A DNA stretch of 64,000 nucleotides, from the NCBI GenBank assembly GCA_965112735.1, contig OZ218955.1:496001-560000 (forward strand). The letters are read 5' to 3'. Both the position numbers and the translations under genes were made by a program. The DNA is from Phaeosaccion multiseriatum (lineage: Eukaryota; Ochrophyta, other classes). Shown here one piece after another: positions 40,566 to 53,500 of this stretch; the stretch's first letter is position 1, and each line of letters opens with the position of its first letter. The notes beneath the pieces were generated by a model, which saw only the letters and a list, made by a program, of their open reading frames with translations, was not told the origin of the DNA and made no database searches.

Positions 40566-43500
40566 ATGAAGAGGACCAACCCCTACAGCAGTAGCAGCAG
40601 CTTCAGCACGGATGGCCTCGATGATCCTAGCTCAGTCGCGCAGCATCAGCAAGCCGAACAAACGTCCTACGAGCAACATGGTGAAAACGACTCGAGGCAG
40701 GGGAGCCGTTTGGTACGTGGGAACACCAAAGCGTACGATGTGGACGAGAGAGGAGGAGAGCTGCGGCGGGACCTAGAGCATGGCTGGGATAAGGGGGGAG
40801 GCCGCGAAGATGGAGCCACGGGGTGGCAGGGGCGAGGTGGAGAGCCTCTCGAGGAGGCGGGAACTGGCCAAGGCAAGAGGCAGAGGGGACCGGGGGTTCT
40901 GGGGGCAAGGCCACGAGGCGGAGGAGGAGGAGGCGGCGAAGTAGGGGACAGAGCTGACCAAGATGAGCGAGAGCGCGACGAGTATGAACAAGGCCGGCTC
41001 GGTGGGGGTCGGAGAGCGGCGGCGCATCGTCATCGCTCCGAGTGGACGCAACAGAGCACCGCAACGGGTGGAGCACACTCCCGTACCCAGGCCCGCGTGC
41101 CTCCGCGTAGTGGAGCTGGTCAGGGCTGGGGGCCCAACGACGGCTTTGCCTCGGGCCCGCAAGGCCCGCGGTCGCAGCGGGAAGCTCCGTTGAGTCAGCA
41201 TGATGATGTCCGCGTGGAGGGAGACGAAGACGACGGGGCAGTCATGGCGCTCTGCTTACAGAAGGTGAGCGGCGGGACATGGCGGCGATACACTTATCTA
41301 TCCCTTAGTCACCCTCTTTTGCCCCACTGATCCAGTTTCTCTCTACCTACTGCTGCCCTACGACACGAGCTGCGGGGTACTAACGCACCCTAACCACACT
41401 GTGCCCCTGCGTGCTCTGGTAACACGCACGCGGCTGTGCTGCCGAGCAGGACCGCCTCGGACTGGCAATCTACTTGCCGCTGGAGAACGTGATCCAAGTG
41501 GAGGAGGTGCCCGCTTTCCAAGCAGGTGTGCGGCGGCCACGTCTCTCTCATTGACCCGCCGATCGGGCCCTCCATCCCCTCACCCCGACCCGCCCCGCTG
41601 ACCTTCACCAACGCTGCGCGTGGCTGATGCCCGCCTTGTCCCCTCTCCCGCTGTACTGTGTTCCTGGCCAGACATGGTGGAGACTCTGGACTGCCTCAAG
41701 GCCTCTGTGTGCCCTTCTCTACTTCTCTTCCCCAAGCCCATGACCGCGAACAAGGACCTGCTGCACATGCTCACACGAAGGCCCTCCACCGCCCTCGTGC
41801 AGGAAGCAGCCATGGTACGTACGTGCGGCGCATGTGTGCGGCGCAGTGTGCGAGCGTGTGTGCGTGGGTGAGTGGCCTCACGTCCTTGCGATCTCTCATC
41901 CTCCTACAACACAACGTCTCCTGCTTTCATAACATGCCTTGAAAACGGCGGCGCTGCTCCTGGACACAGGAGGACGCGTCGGCTCAGCAGCAGCAGCAAA
42001 CGCAGCAGCAGCCCAGCAGCCCGCTGGAGCCCATACCGCACAAAGTGTCTAAGAAGACGGACTGGGACTTCCAAAGCGCCGTCCGTCTCATCTGCACCCA
42101 TCTCCGACTGAGAGACCTCATGCGTGCGGATGCCAGGCAGAGGAAGGCAGCGGGGGCGGCAGGTAGGGGCTTTCGTGCGAATATGGAAGAGGAAGCAGAC
42201 GAGGTAAGCAGAGGCTCAGCGTGAGTGAGTGGGTAGGGTGGTGGCTGGAGGCAAAGCAACCATCGCGAAAGAGGGACGAAGAGGCAACCTAACACAAGAC
42301 TTGCTTCCTCGACCTTATTCCCCTCTCCGGCTCACGACTCGGCGCACACGCACACACCCACAGAGCCCCAGCGAGGGCATGAGTCGCATGAGCGCGGTGC
42401 TGAACTTTGAAGCCACAACTGCGGTCCGTGCCTTGGGAGCCCTCATGGTCCATCTGCAGGTGGGTAGCTGAGCGCGGCTGGGTGTGTTGTCGTACCTGTC
42501 CAACTCATGCTTCGTGCGTATGTTCTTCTCTCGCTCCTTCTCTCTCTCTCTCACCACCCGGCCGCGTTGTGTGTGTATGTGTTCGTGCGTGCCCCAAGGC
42601 CACGGTGTTCTCCCTTGAGCCCGACGGAGACGTGACGGTGAACTCTCTCCGGGGCGTGGCCGCTCTCAAGTGCATGCGGGTGGACGCTCTCACCCTCCGC
42701 AGCCTCGGCATCTTCGCGGAGGAGAGGCACCCCGCAGCGCAGGTACACGTCAGTTACACGTCTCGGGAAGGAATGGCATTCGTGCGTCAGTGTGTCCGTG
42801 CGTGCGTGTGAGCGTGCTACGCGTGGTGTCATGGCGTGGAGTGGCGGCTGTGTGGACGATGAAGAGCGCAGCGTCTCACTTTTCTCTCTCGCTCTTGCTC
42901 GGACGGAAGCGGTGCCGCTGACGGGCTGCATCCTCTTGCATCGTTGTCAGGCCCTCGGGGGAAGGAGTAGCGGCTCCAAGGAGGGCTTCTCCGTGTTCGG
43001 ACTCTTCGCGAGGGGCCACTGCGTCACCGGGAAGAAGGTGTGTGGGCGCGTGTGTGGGTGCATGTGTGCGTGCTGAGCCGCCTCTCTCTCTCTTTCGAGT
43101 CAAATCTCTCCTGACGCAGCGACCACCACCCACCACTCCCCCCTCGCACTATGGCGCAATGGCTCAGATGCTGAAGGAGTTCTTCCTGAAACCGTCGCTG
43201 GACTGTGATGTCATCACCTTCCGCCAAGACGGGGTGGAGCTGCTGGGCATGGCGGAGCACGGGGAGGTGTGCAGGCAGATGGCCAAGCTGCTCAAGCGCT
43301 TCCACGACATTCCCAGGTGGGTGCGCCCGTGAATGGTTGGGAAGGAAGAAGGGGGGGAGCGTGGGTATGTGAGTGGTGGCAGGAGGAAGTGAGCGCCACG
43401 AGGTGGGGCGGAGAGAGATGGAAGTGAATACCCCTCGCCGGGGCAGCCTGGTGGTGTGAGGCCTGTTGTAGACTGAGCTAGAGTCGTCCAAAGCGCCGGT

Positions 43501-46500
43501 CATGGGCTGTGTGCTATCATCGAATTGACTCCTCAGCACGGCGGTCTGAGCGATTGTGTTCGGCACTGCTCGTGTGCGTTGCTGCTGCTCAATGCGTGAG
43601 TGCGTCTCGCTCGCTTCATGTTGTCCATCCTCCCACCCTCGGGACTCGCCCACCCCCTGGGGACTACCCCCCCTCGGGACTCCATCCCGTGGCTGCATGC
43701 AGGATCATGATGCGCTTGAAGAAAGTGGCGGCGACGAGCCTGGACTGGTGCCGCTTGTGCCAGTCCTGCGAGGTGCGTGCATGCGTGCGTGCGTGCGAAG
43801 CGAATAGTCTAGAGCTCTTAGTCAGCGACCGATGTGCAAGGGACGCCATCCTTCTCTTTAGTCGTGGGGGGCACCACACTGGGGCAAACTAAGACTTCAG
43901 TAGAAGGTCATGCTTGCTCGCTCCTCGACTCGCTCTGATGGGCTTGATCGCCCGCTGCCCCCCCTCCTTTCCGCCTACCCTCCGCGGGGGTCTCTCCAGG
44001 CTGCGCTGGGACTCCGAGACGTCATGCTACTCCTGCGCTCTCGAGTGATGAACTTGGTGGAGAGGGGAGGGGGCACGCATCACCTCGAGCACCTGGGCCC
44101 GCAGCAGCAGCAGCAGCAGCAGAGGCACCTCTCGCACGTGGAGTTCTTGGACGACATTGCGGGGAGGGTCGAGGCTGTGAGCCTTCGGCGCTGTGTGCAG
44201 CTCCTGTCCAGCACTATCGACCTTCAGGTGAGTGCGTGTCTTCCCTCTGCCCTCACCCAACACGCCAGCCAAGAGAGTGGGAGTGACTTTGTTGGCCGAG
44301 TGACTCGCTGAGCCTTCGCGGTTACGTTTTGCGAGCTCGTTGACACCGGGAGAATTTCGGGCTGCCTTTCGCCTTGCCCATCTGATAACTTTCGCCCCTC
44401 GCTCCTCCCTCCTCTGTCCTACTCCTCGCTGCTGCTGCTCTCCTTCGCTTGTCAGTCCACCCTGGAGCAGAAGGAGCTGGTGATCTGCCCCGGAGCGTGC
44501 CCCCAGCTTGACGAGCTGAAGGCCAAGTACGACGGGCTTGACTGCACCCTCAGAGAGGCGAGTGACGCACCTATGGCAGCCTATGGCAGCAGCCTCCTCA
44601 TCCAAATCGCGCACTTGCCCGCCTTGCGGGTACTCTGGGCAGCCCCTCGCCTTCTCTCCTCGCTTATTCATCAAGTCTTCGCTCTCCCTCTGGCGAACTC
44701 CCGTTATCCTCCCTCTCCTCACCCCTGCACCCCTGCGCTGCTCCTGGACGGGTCGTGATCTGACTCTGGAACTGCGCTGGACTTTTCGCGACCTGCCTCT
44801 GTCGATGCCCATGGCCATGCCCCTGCCCCTGCCCATATGCCTGCACCGGCCATTCTGCGCAGGTGGGTGAGGTGGTGCTGCGCGACAATCCGCTGCTCGA
44901 CGAGCTCAGTGTGGAGTACTTCCCGCAGATCGGATTCCTCGTGGCGGTGAGTGCACGAGTGTCTGTGTGCGTGTGTGTGTGTGGTGGTGGAGGAAAGCAG
45001 TGAGTCGCTCCACTCAAAACGGAGCTTGGCTTGATCCACACACGCACGCACACGCGGCCGTATCCCGTGTCTAGTGCTCCCACTTGCACGCTCTCACGCG
45101 CTCTGCACGCTCAGCCATGGACATACGTTGCGCCCCTCGCCCCCCCTTCTCAACCATTGACATACTCTTGCCCCTCACCCCTCCCCCCTCGCTCGATAGG
45201 TCGGCGTGCAGAGCAGGCAGTATGTCTCCCCGTCGCACTTCTGCTTCGCCTTCAACGTCGGAGACATTGATTACTACAAGACGGTGCGTGTCCCTCCCTG
45301 CGCTGCTCATTTCAGAGAGGAGTCGTCGTGTGCGTGCGCGCGCGTTCTGCCGCCCTCGATTCGTCCTCCCCGACTGAGCTTGACCGCGTACAGTTCCCGT
45401 CTCCCCTCTCCTTTCCCCTCCTCCCCTCCTCTCATCTCCTCTTCTCCCTCTCTACTCTCCCCTCGCTCCTCTCCTCTCCTCTCCTCTCCCCCCTCCCCTC
45501 GCTCCTAACCTCTCCCTTCCCCCTCTCCCCCGGCCTTGGAAGAGCAGGCCCACACGGAGGAGCTGGACCAGAGCATCGGCGACATCCAGGCAGACATGGC
45601 GGACACTCGCAGCGCGTTGCTGAGGGAGCTGGAGGAGTACGTGCTCTGTGAGGAGCAGCCCCTACAGGAGTCCACTGCGGCGCTGTCGGAGCTCGACGCG
45701 GTAAGTAGGCACCCCCTGCTTGGACCGCACACGCACGCACAGACACACAGACACATGCAAGCACGCACGCACGCACTCACACTCGCTGGGAGGGACCCGC
45801 GTGTCAGGAGTCGTGCGGGCTTTATGCTTCTTTAGTAAGGACGACAATTATTAGCCCATGGCGGCGCTGCTCCTGATTCTTGACTAATGTCACAACTTCC
45901 CGAGCCGAGGCCTCTCGCTCACGTGTGTGCCTGCTTGTCCTTGTCCCTGTCCCGCTACCCTTCGCTGCCCTGCTTTCCCTCACGCGCCGCCTCGCTGTCC
46001 TCGCTGACCGCCTCGCTTGGGTGTCGCGGGGCTCCGCTCAGATTATGGCAATGGCGAGTGTGGCGTCCGATTTTGGCTTCCGACGGCCGAAGATGGTGAA
46101 GGAGAGCGTCGTGATCATCAAGGACGGAGCTCACCCGCTGCAGACGCTCGTCGTCGACACCTTCATCCCCAATGTGAGAGCGCGAGGCCAAGACGAAGAG
46201 AAGCTCTCCACCATCCACTATCCACTGTCCCGAACGCCACACAGAAGAGGAGGTCCAACTGACCCACACATACTCACCTCACGTACTCACGTACTTACAT
46301 TGCAAAACTGACTCCACAATACCGATGGTCGACCATGATCTCCCTTTCTGACTGTTTGGTGCGGTGGGGTTCGGCTCGGCTCGACTCTGTCTTTGAACAA
46401 CCACAGGACACCTACCTCACCCCCGCCAGCCGAGTGGGTATCATCACGGGGGCCAACAGCAGCGGTAAGTCCGTGTACCTCAAGCAAGTGGGCGTGCTCG

Positions 46501-49343
46501 TGCTGCTCGCGCATGTTGGGAGCTTCATTCCATGCTCCAACGCCATCATCGGCCTCACCGGGCGCATCCTTACGCGCATCAGCTCCGTCGAGACAGCGAG
46601 GTGTGTGGATGTGAGATTGAGAGCAACGCCCCACCGTACACTCACTATGCCCTCTTGGCTGCTGCTGCTCCTCTTGTGCGACTCTCCGCCTACCGCTCCC
46701 AACCGTTCTCTCTCCACGGAGTGAGCAGCCTTCCGCAGTCGTCCTTCGCCATCGATCTGGCGCAGGTGGCAAGGATGATTCATCTCCCGGGGAGTGGCAG
46801 ACCGAGCCCTGCCCCTGACCCCGGCCACGCCACTGGCACCGACGCCGGCAGTGGTGTTTCTCAGGCCCCTGAGGGCTCACATGTGTCGTCTCTGCTCCTC
46901 ATTGACGAGTTCGGCAAAGGCACCAACCCCACGGACGGAGTGTCGCTCATGGCGGCAGGTGAGCTTCTGCAGGACCGTCAAGAGGCACCAAATAGCCCAG
47001 GGTGGGGGAAGGGGCAACTAGGCTCGCTCTCGTTCCGCCTTGCCACTAAGGCGTGCTGGGTGGCTGCTTGACACTACTTGACACCATACCACACTGCCTG
47101 CCCCAAACCCCTAATTCTCCTCCTCCCCTCCTTGGCGGTCTGGCCACTGGCCTCGCTTGGCTCGTCTGGCTTTCTCTCGCTGGGTGGCAGTCATCAAGCA
47201 CTTCGCCAACCGTCGCGACGACGTGCACGTGCTGGCCACCCTCCACTTCCACGAGATCTTCCAAAGGGTAAGTACGTAGTAAAGTAAGTGCCAGCTATGG
47301 CTACTGTGAGGCCTAGCGGGCATCGAGGAGGCAGTTGCTGCAAATGGCATGACTTGACTCTCTCCTTGCCCTTCTTCACACGCACACACTCACGCACGCA
47401 AACACGCCCCCCCCTCTCGGCCTCTCTGTCTCTCTCTGTCACTCTCTGCCCTCTTGGCTATGTACCTTTGCCCTACGGACGGTACGGACGGGGTGGCGTG
47501 ACGCGTGGTGTGGCAGGGTGTGCTGGGGCGGGTGCGAGCCAACGGAGAGGTGGAGGGCCTGCCCCGTGTTCGCGTATATCGTATGGATGTGCACGTTACT
47601 CCAGCAGCGAGGTAAGCACGTCCTCAAGCTTACTCAGCGAGCACACTCGAGTGCGTGCGTGTGTGGACTCGTCCCTTTGGCTGGCCGCCCGTTGCGAGGC
47701 AGCCTAGGCTTGTGCTTCATCACGGCTCGAAGCATCGCTGGCGGTAGGCAGGCGCTTCTCCCTCTTTGCCTCTTCCAACTCAACACACACATACGCAAAC
47801 GCACACACACACACACGTACACCCACACGCACACGTACACGTGCACACGCGTGCACACAGGCGCAGACTGCGAGGAGGAGGGCGAGAGCTGTTGCTGGGC
47901 GAGGAGGACGGCGACTTTGAGGCTGAGGGTGGAGAACACGGCGGCCCTGCCAGCTTTGACGACGAGAACGGGGACCCCACACCCCTGTACAAGCTCGTCA
48001 CAGGGGCCGTGGGCAAGTCTTTCGGGGTGGCTTGCGCGAGGATGGCAGGGTAAGGCGAGGAGGGATGGCAGCAGGGGGTAGAAGAAGGCCAGCCGCACAT
48101 TGCTCGAAAGAAAGGGGAGGTCCAAGAGTTAGTCAGTGATATCACTGGGCGCATTCACTTGCTTCATATGCCTAGCTCCGTGTATGCATATGGCGGGGTC
48201 ATACTTAAGGAAAGGTCCTTTTCGCTCGTGTTATCCCTGGGTAAAGAGCAGGGCTCTTTCTCCGTCGTGACGTCTGTCCCGTCCGTCTTCGTACATCTCA
48301 TCCTTGCTTGTGGCTGGCCTGACTCGCTCCTGCACCACTCTCTCACTCATCCCTGGACCAGAGTGCCCGAGGCTGTCCTGGCGAGGGCAGAGACGGTGGA
48401 GCGCAGCATCGCCATCGGTCAGGGGCTGAGACCCGCTCAGGACCACCGCCACAGGCTCAGCGGCAGGCCTCTGCCCGTCCAGCACACCGCCCTGTCAGAG
48501 GCAGAGCTCGGTGAGGATGACCAGGACGGCGGCAGGGCAGGCAAGAGCAATGTGGGCGCGGGCGCGGCATTGGCCTTTGCGCCTTTTGCCACAGTGGGCG
48601 GTGACAATACAGGAGGAGCAGCAGCAGGAGGAGGAGGAGGAGGGCCCGACGGAAGAGGTGGCGGGGGGGCACAGGACTGTGAGAGGGGCAGGGTGTGTGA
48701 CCAGGCGATGAGGCGGAGTCTGAAGCTTGTCCTCAGCGGGACGGAGCCTTGGCTGACCTGTCCCAAGCGGCAGCTCGACGACCTCGTGCTGTCCATGGAG
48801 CAGCTCTTGGCCACTACCCGCAGTGGTGCTGCCACGACTATGACTACAGCTAGTAGGAGGAGAAGTAGTGGGGGCACAGCTGCAGGACTGAGTGATGGTG
48901 GCGGTGGTGGTAGAGGAGGAGGAGGAGGAGGAGGAGGAGGAGGAGGAGGAGGAGGAGGAGGAGGAGGAGGAGGAGGAGGAGGAGGAGGAGGAGGAGGAGA
49001 AGGAGGAGAAGGAGGAGAAGGAGAAGGAGAAGGAGGGGGAGAAGGAGGAGGAGGGGGAGAACGAGGAGGAGGAGAAGGACAAGGAGAAGGAGGGGGAGAA
49101 GGAGGAGACACAGCTGCTGTGTCTGTCCTAGGGTCGCGTGGCAATGGTCCTGCCAGTGGTGTTGGTGATGGGGTCAAGAGAGCTGGGGTGGAGAGGATAC
49201 TGCCGCCCGACGGAGGGAGTCGGGCTCCCAGCGGAGATGCCGAGGACGGTGCTGAAAGCGGTGCTACTGACGGTGCCAGTCCCTGTCCCGAGGAGGTGCT
49301 GTGCGACTCTATGGCTGGGGGGCTCCCAAGCAACACGGGGTAG
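40566..49343 (+). CDS. MSH5: Meiotic MutS homologue MSH5
   Basis: Known role: forms the MSH4-MSH5 clamp that stabilises recombination intermediates for crossovers in meiosis. There are 21 exons: 40566-41264, 41450-41525, 41672-41814, 41970-42203, 42364-42459, 42599-42742, 42951-43037, 43168-43316, 43703-43772, 44000-44227, 44456-44557, 44863-44946, 45200-45283, 45548-45700, 46042-46173, 46407-46600, 46729-46958, 47191-47267, 47517-47611, 47861-48049 and 48362-49343, ~1415 residues. The animal protein is ~830; the excess is a disordered N-terminus (~230) and a C-terminal tail with a Gly/Glu run. Landmarks: SGSKEGFSVFGLF (core), AALGLRDVMLLL, Walker A TGANSSGKSVYLKQVG, FAIDLAQVARM, Walker B LLIDEFGKGTNPTDG and GKSFGVACARMAG. 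Intron 11 has a GC donor. Exons 1-2 are duplicated upstream as a pseudogene. Confidence 0.92.
48916..49110 (+). repeat. (GGA)n microsatellite encoding poly-Gly in MSH5
   Basis: About 190 bp of GGA/GAA/GGG triplets in the last MSH5 exon, read in the Gly frame with interspersed Glu. Confidence 0.92.
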
Positions 49344-49741
49344 GGGGGAAGGGGGGGAGGAGAGCAGAGGGGTAGGGGAGGTCACAGAAAAGGGCGAAGG
49401 TCGTGGCGACTCGGGGGGGTGCTGTGGGTGGTGCACTCCGGGGCTCTGCGGCTATGCGTAGGGCACGAGGGGTGCGTGAACATCGCTCATGTCGCTCGGA
49501 ATAGCCCTTACGTAGCACCGCCACCCCAGGAGTTGCCAGCGGGGGCGTGAGAGGCCAACAGGGTCGGGAATCACTCTTGCTACTTACCATGTCAACCAAG
49601 GTAGAGAGAAGACGAGCGAAAGGAAAGGACGTGCAAGGTTTGGGGGAGAGGGGCAAGCGAAGGCCCTCAAGGCTAAATAAAGAGTACATTGGTTTGCCGG
49701 GCTGCTGCGCCACCACAAACTCAGCAAAAAAACTCAGAGCA
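49344..49741. other. Convergent spacer
   Basis: 398 bp between the MSH5 stop and the stop of the next minus-strand gene. Nothing is recognised apart from purine-rich sequence. Confidence 0.5.
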
Positions 49742-50192
49742 TCAACACTCATTGCAATTGGGGCACGAGTATGCCGTGCCCGCACGCTTGAAGTGCACCT
49801 TGCAGCCCCTGCATAATGTAAGCGTACGGTCCTTGTCCTTCGCCCAGATGAGGGCTACTCCCGCAGGAGCGCACCCCCTGGCGGTCTTGGCCATCTCGCG
49901 CTTGAGGGCGAAATTCTCCTTGTTCAGGGTGGCCAGCTCTTCCTTCAGGACACTTTCGCGAGCTTTGGCTACCTGTGCCGCGGTTCCTTCCTGAATGTGG
50001 TGGGAAAGGAACAAGACGTGAGGCGACAACAAGCAGGCTCAAGCAGCAGCGAGGCAGTGCTGTACCGGACGAGCAATATCCTCGAGGCCTCACCTGCTGC
50101 TGCAACTGGTACAACTGTTCGATGGATTGGGCCGTCGTTCCCCCCGACTGACCCTTTACCATCTGCTGATTGGAAGTCATCGTCTCGCTCAT
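49742..50192 (-). CDS. Small coiled-coil protein with C-terminal zinc-ribbon-like cysteines (115 aa)
   Basis: Two exons (50192-50094 and 49990-49742) join in phase. Residues ~1-33 (MSETMTSNQQMVKGQSGG...) and ~34-75 (AAQVAKARESVLKEELATLN, KENFALKREM) look helical/coiled coil. The C-terminus holds CRGCKVHF and SCPNCNEC, two CxxC pairs 14 residues apart as in a small zinc ribbon. No family is recognised. Start at 50192 is the first ATG in the open exon; an upstream exon cannot be excluded because the exon is preceded by a plausible acceptor (CCCGCAG). That leaves open that these exons are the 3' end of the larger gene upstream. Confidence 0.55.
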
Positions 50193-50342
50193 GACGGAAA
50201 GGGCTCTGTACTGCGGGTGTGAAAGCACATAGAGGCACACAGCGAGCAGAATTCAGAGAACTGTGGCACATGCAGCTAAGGAGAGGTGATATGCTCTAGA
50301 CTCGCCTCTTGTCGTGCTGGAGCTGTTGTTGCTTGTTGTTGT

Positions 50343-50348
50343 TGTTGC

Positions 50349-50387
<39 letters not shown>

Positions 50388-50392
50388 GTAAT
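50343..50392 (+). repeat. (GTT)n microsatellite
   Basis: A run of GTT/GCTTGTT triplets between two minus-strand genes. Confidence 0.85.
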
Positions 50393-50542
50393 AGAGCTAG
50401 ACGAGCAAGCGACTCCCCCGGGGGTGGGTGACCTTTTTCATCCCTTTTCTGCGGTTCTTTAGATTTGTTGCCATTATTCCTTGTTCTCCTGCAATGTATC
50501 TACATGGCTCGACAAGTAAATAGCAGTACCGATGAGAGAGAG

Positions 50543-53500
50543 CTAAGACACAGCCACCCTCTTGTGGGCACATGTGAACAGTCCCTGTCCCTCTTCGTCC
50601 TCAGGGGGGCAGGGAGACTGGAGGGCCCGATCATTGCTCCGCTCCCCGTGGGCTGCCGCTGTATCACCAACTACTGCGGCTGCTGCTGCAGCTGCCTCCT
50701 CTTGCCGGGCTATAAGCTGAGCCTTGACAACTTGCTGTTTCTGCTCGACGTAGATCGGAACACACACACATGACATCGGAGGGGGTTGGAGGAGGTTGAG
50801 TCTAAGTGTGTTCTTCCTATTAAGCTTTCAAGGCGACTACGAACACCAAAGACACAGCTACACAGACATTTAAAAAAGGGAAGAGACCGGACTAGGATGA
50901 TTACGGTATTCTGTAACGTGCTGTGACCTGGCCACAAGACTCACCTGCAGGAGGGCTCCGAAGGACCTCTCTCCGGTGATACACTCCAGCACCTCTGGCA
51001 GCAGGGCAGAGGGACAGCCCGACAGAGCTCGCCGGGCTGTGGACAGCATGTCCTGAGCGGTTAGATGGATAGAGAGAGATGGAAAGGGAGAGAGAGAGAA
51101 GGGGGAGGGGGGGGGGAGGGAGAGGAGGAGAAGAGAGTGCATACACGCATGTGTGTGTGAGAGTACAGTACATTCCTTTCCATCGATCCTGAGGAATGGA
51201 CAGGCAGTGAGAAGAAGTGTGTCTGACCTGTGACAAGAGCAGCGGCTCTGAGCGTCCCTTGGGCAAGAAGGAGCTGAGGTCTGTGCGCATGTAGCTCAGC
51301 GAGTTGCTGCTTCCCATGCCAGAACCCCCACCCCCTCCTCGACTCGGAAACCCTCCTCCTCCTCCTCCTCCCCCGAGTGGCGCTGCGGCTGCTGCAGTGA
51401 GGTAGAGCTCCCAATAGAGAGGCCTCTGTAGGCGGTCGCGCGTGTGCTGCGGGATGGAGTCTGCCAGCGGCAAGGAAAAGATGGTGTTGGAGGTGGTGCT
51501 CCTGCTACTGCTACTGCTGCTGCTACTGCTGCTGGTGGTGGCAGTTAAAACGACGGGGGGGGGGGGGGGGGGGTGGATGAAAGGAGGGAGGGGCATGAAC
51601 GGAGAGATGAGAGGCGAGGAGAGGAAGGTTGTGGCAAGTGAGGAGCTTTCCTGTGGGGAATAGGTTGAAGGACGAGCAGGGAAGCGAGAGGCCATATCAA
51701 GGAGTGGGTTTTACTGCACCATACCTCCATCTCCTCCTTTCCCCTCCCTCCCTCCTCCCTCTCTCCTTCGTCCCTCCCACTGTCCCTCCCTCCCTCCCTC
51801 CTTCCTTCCTTCCTTCCTTCCTTCCATTCTTCCCCTCCCCTTACCTGTGCCTGTAGGCCCTGAGCGTGCTGAGAGCAAGATGTCTCCCCTGCTGCCAGGA
51901 GGCCCCACACGTCTGCGCAAGAGTCACAACCTCCACAGTGTCCATCAGAAGCTCAAGGCGCTTCAGAGACCGGCGCTGAGGATGGCAGTGGATGGCAGAG
52001 GAGAGGAAGTAGTGGGGGGGGGGCGGATGAGTGGGGTGGGGAAGCGCGGGGTCATGTCGAACTCTCGCACAAACGCACACACTTCCACAAACGCACGCAC
52101 ACACGGTGTTTTTGGTACGTCTAATTGAAAGCCACGGAGGGTGAACCTTGAAGAAGAACTGCCCACCCGCCCATCCACCCACCCACCCATCCTCCCCTCC
52201 TCTCACCTGCGCCTCCACAGCCGCGCTCGACGTCGCCAGCAGCTTCGCCCCCGTCTTCGGAGAGCCCCCTCGGGCCGTTTCATCCGCCCCGGGGGGGGGA
52301 GGGGAGAGCATGGACAGGTCTGAGGAGATGAACCACGCCAGCTCGGCAACCCCCACACCGACCTCTGCATCGAACCAGTGCACTAAGTCCCCCCGGACCT
52401 GCGCGGCCGCACACACGTACGCACACACGCACGCATGCACACAAGAGGGGATGCACACAAGGGTATGAACATACATGAGGGTGTCTGAGATGAGAGAACA
52501 CAATGAGAGAAGCCGAGAGAGGAATATTCTACGCACTTGCAGCTGCAAGGACCACACAAACAAACGCCTCATCAAAGCGACGACAGACACACCACACGAG
52601 GCCAATGGAATGGAAGGAAGGGATGGACGGTGGTGGGGTTCACCTCCCCCTCCTCCTCCGCCGCCTCCTCCTTCGACGTTTCTCGCTCCGCACACACCTT
52701 GCACACACCCAACTGGAGTGCCACGGCGGCGGCTTGTGCATCCGACGACGCTATGGCCTCTCCCTGCGCCCTCCACGCTTGTGCCTCCTCCCCTGCACCA
52801 ATGCTGCTACTACCAGTGTTGATGCCACTGCTACTACCAGTGCTGTTGCTGCTGTTGTTGCTGCTGTATCTGGCTGCCTGGGCGAGATCAACACCCGCTT
52901 GGATGTGCTGCCCGACTGCCGTGGAGTTGTTCTGTTGTTGCGCGGAGAGAGAGACAGACAGACGGAGAGATATAGACAGCAGCCGATGGGCAGAGGTGGG
53001 CGGGCAGATGGACAAGCAGGTCAGGGATAGTGTATGGAATGAGCAGCTGGTTGGTTGGTTGGGTGCGACAGGTTCCATCAGAGCGACTACCAGGGGCATG
53101 CCTGCATGCATGTGCGGGTGCCTGCGTGAATAGGACTGTGTTCCAGGAGGACGACGAGGAGGAGGAGAAGGAGGAGGAGACAGAGGAGGTGTATCTCTCT
53201 CTTGCCCTCTCTCCCTCTCTCTGACGTCACCTTGTGTATGACGGGGAAGAGACGCCCCTTCTCAATGACTGTGAAGGCCCTCCTGAGCGCCTCCCCCATG
53301 TCCGCAGCACCCTCCAGCAGGGCAAGCACGTCCCACAGCCGCTCAGAGAAGTCAAGGTTGCTGTCACGCACACACACACACACACACACGTACACACACA
53401 CACGTGTACACACACACGTACACACACACACGTACACACACGCACACACACACACACGTACACGCACACGCACACAGAAAGAGAGAGAGAGAGGACAGAG

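Larger units (their letters stand above)
36863..41551 (+). repeat. Segmental duplication, copy B (~4.7 kb)
   Basis: A direct repeat of 31368-35898, offset about 5.5 kb. It differs by many point changes, microsatellite lengths and a fold-back rearrangement in the ankyrin gene. Confidence 0.93.

Noticed and set aside
48892-49131. Poly-Glu frame over the GGA repeat at the MSH5 end
   Set aside because: The spliced MSH5 frame reads this repeat as Gly; the Glu frame has no upstream exon.
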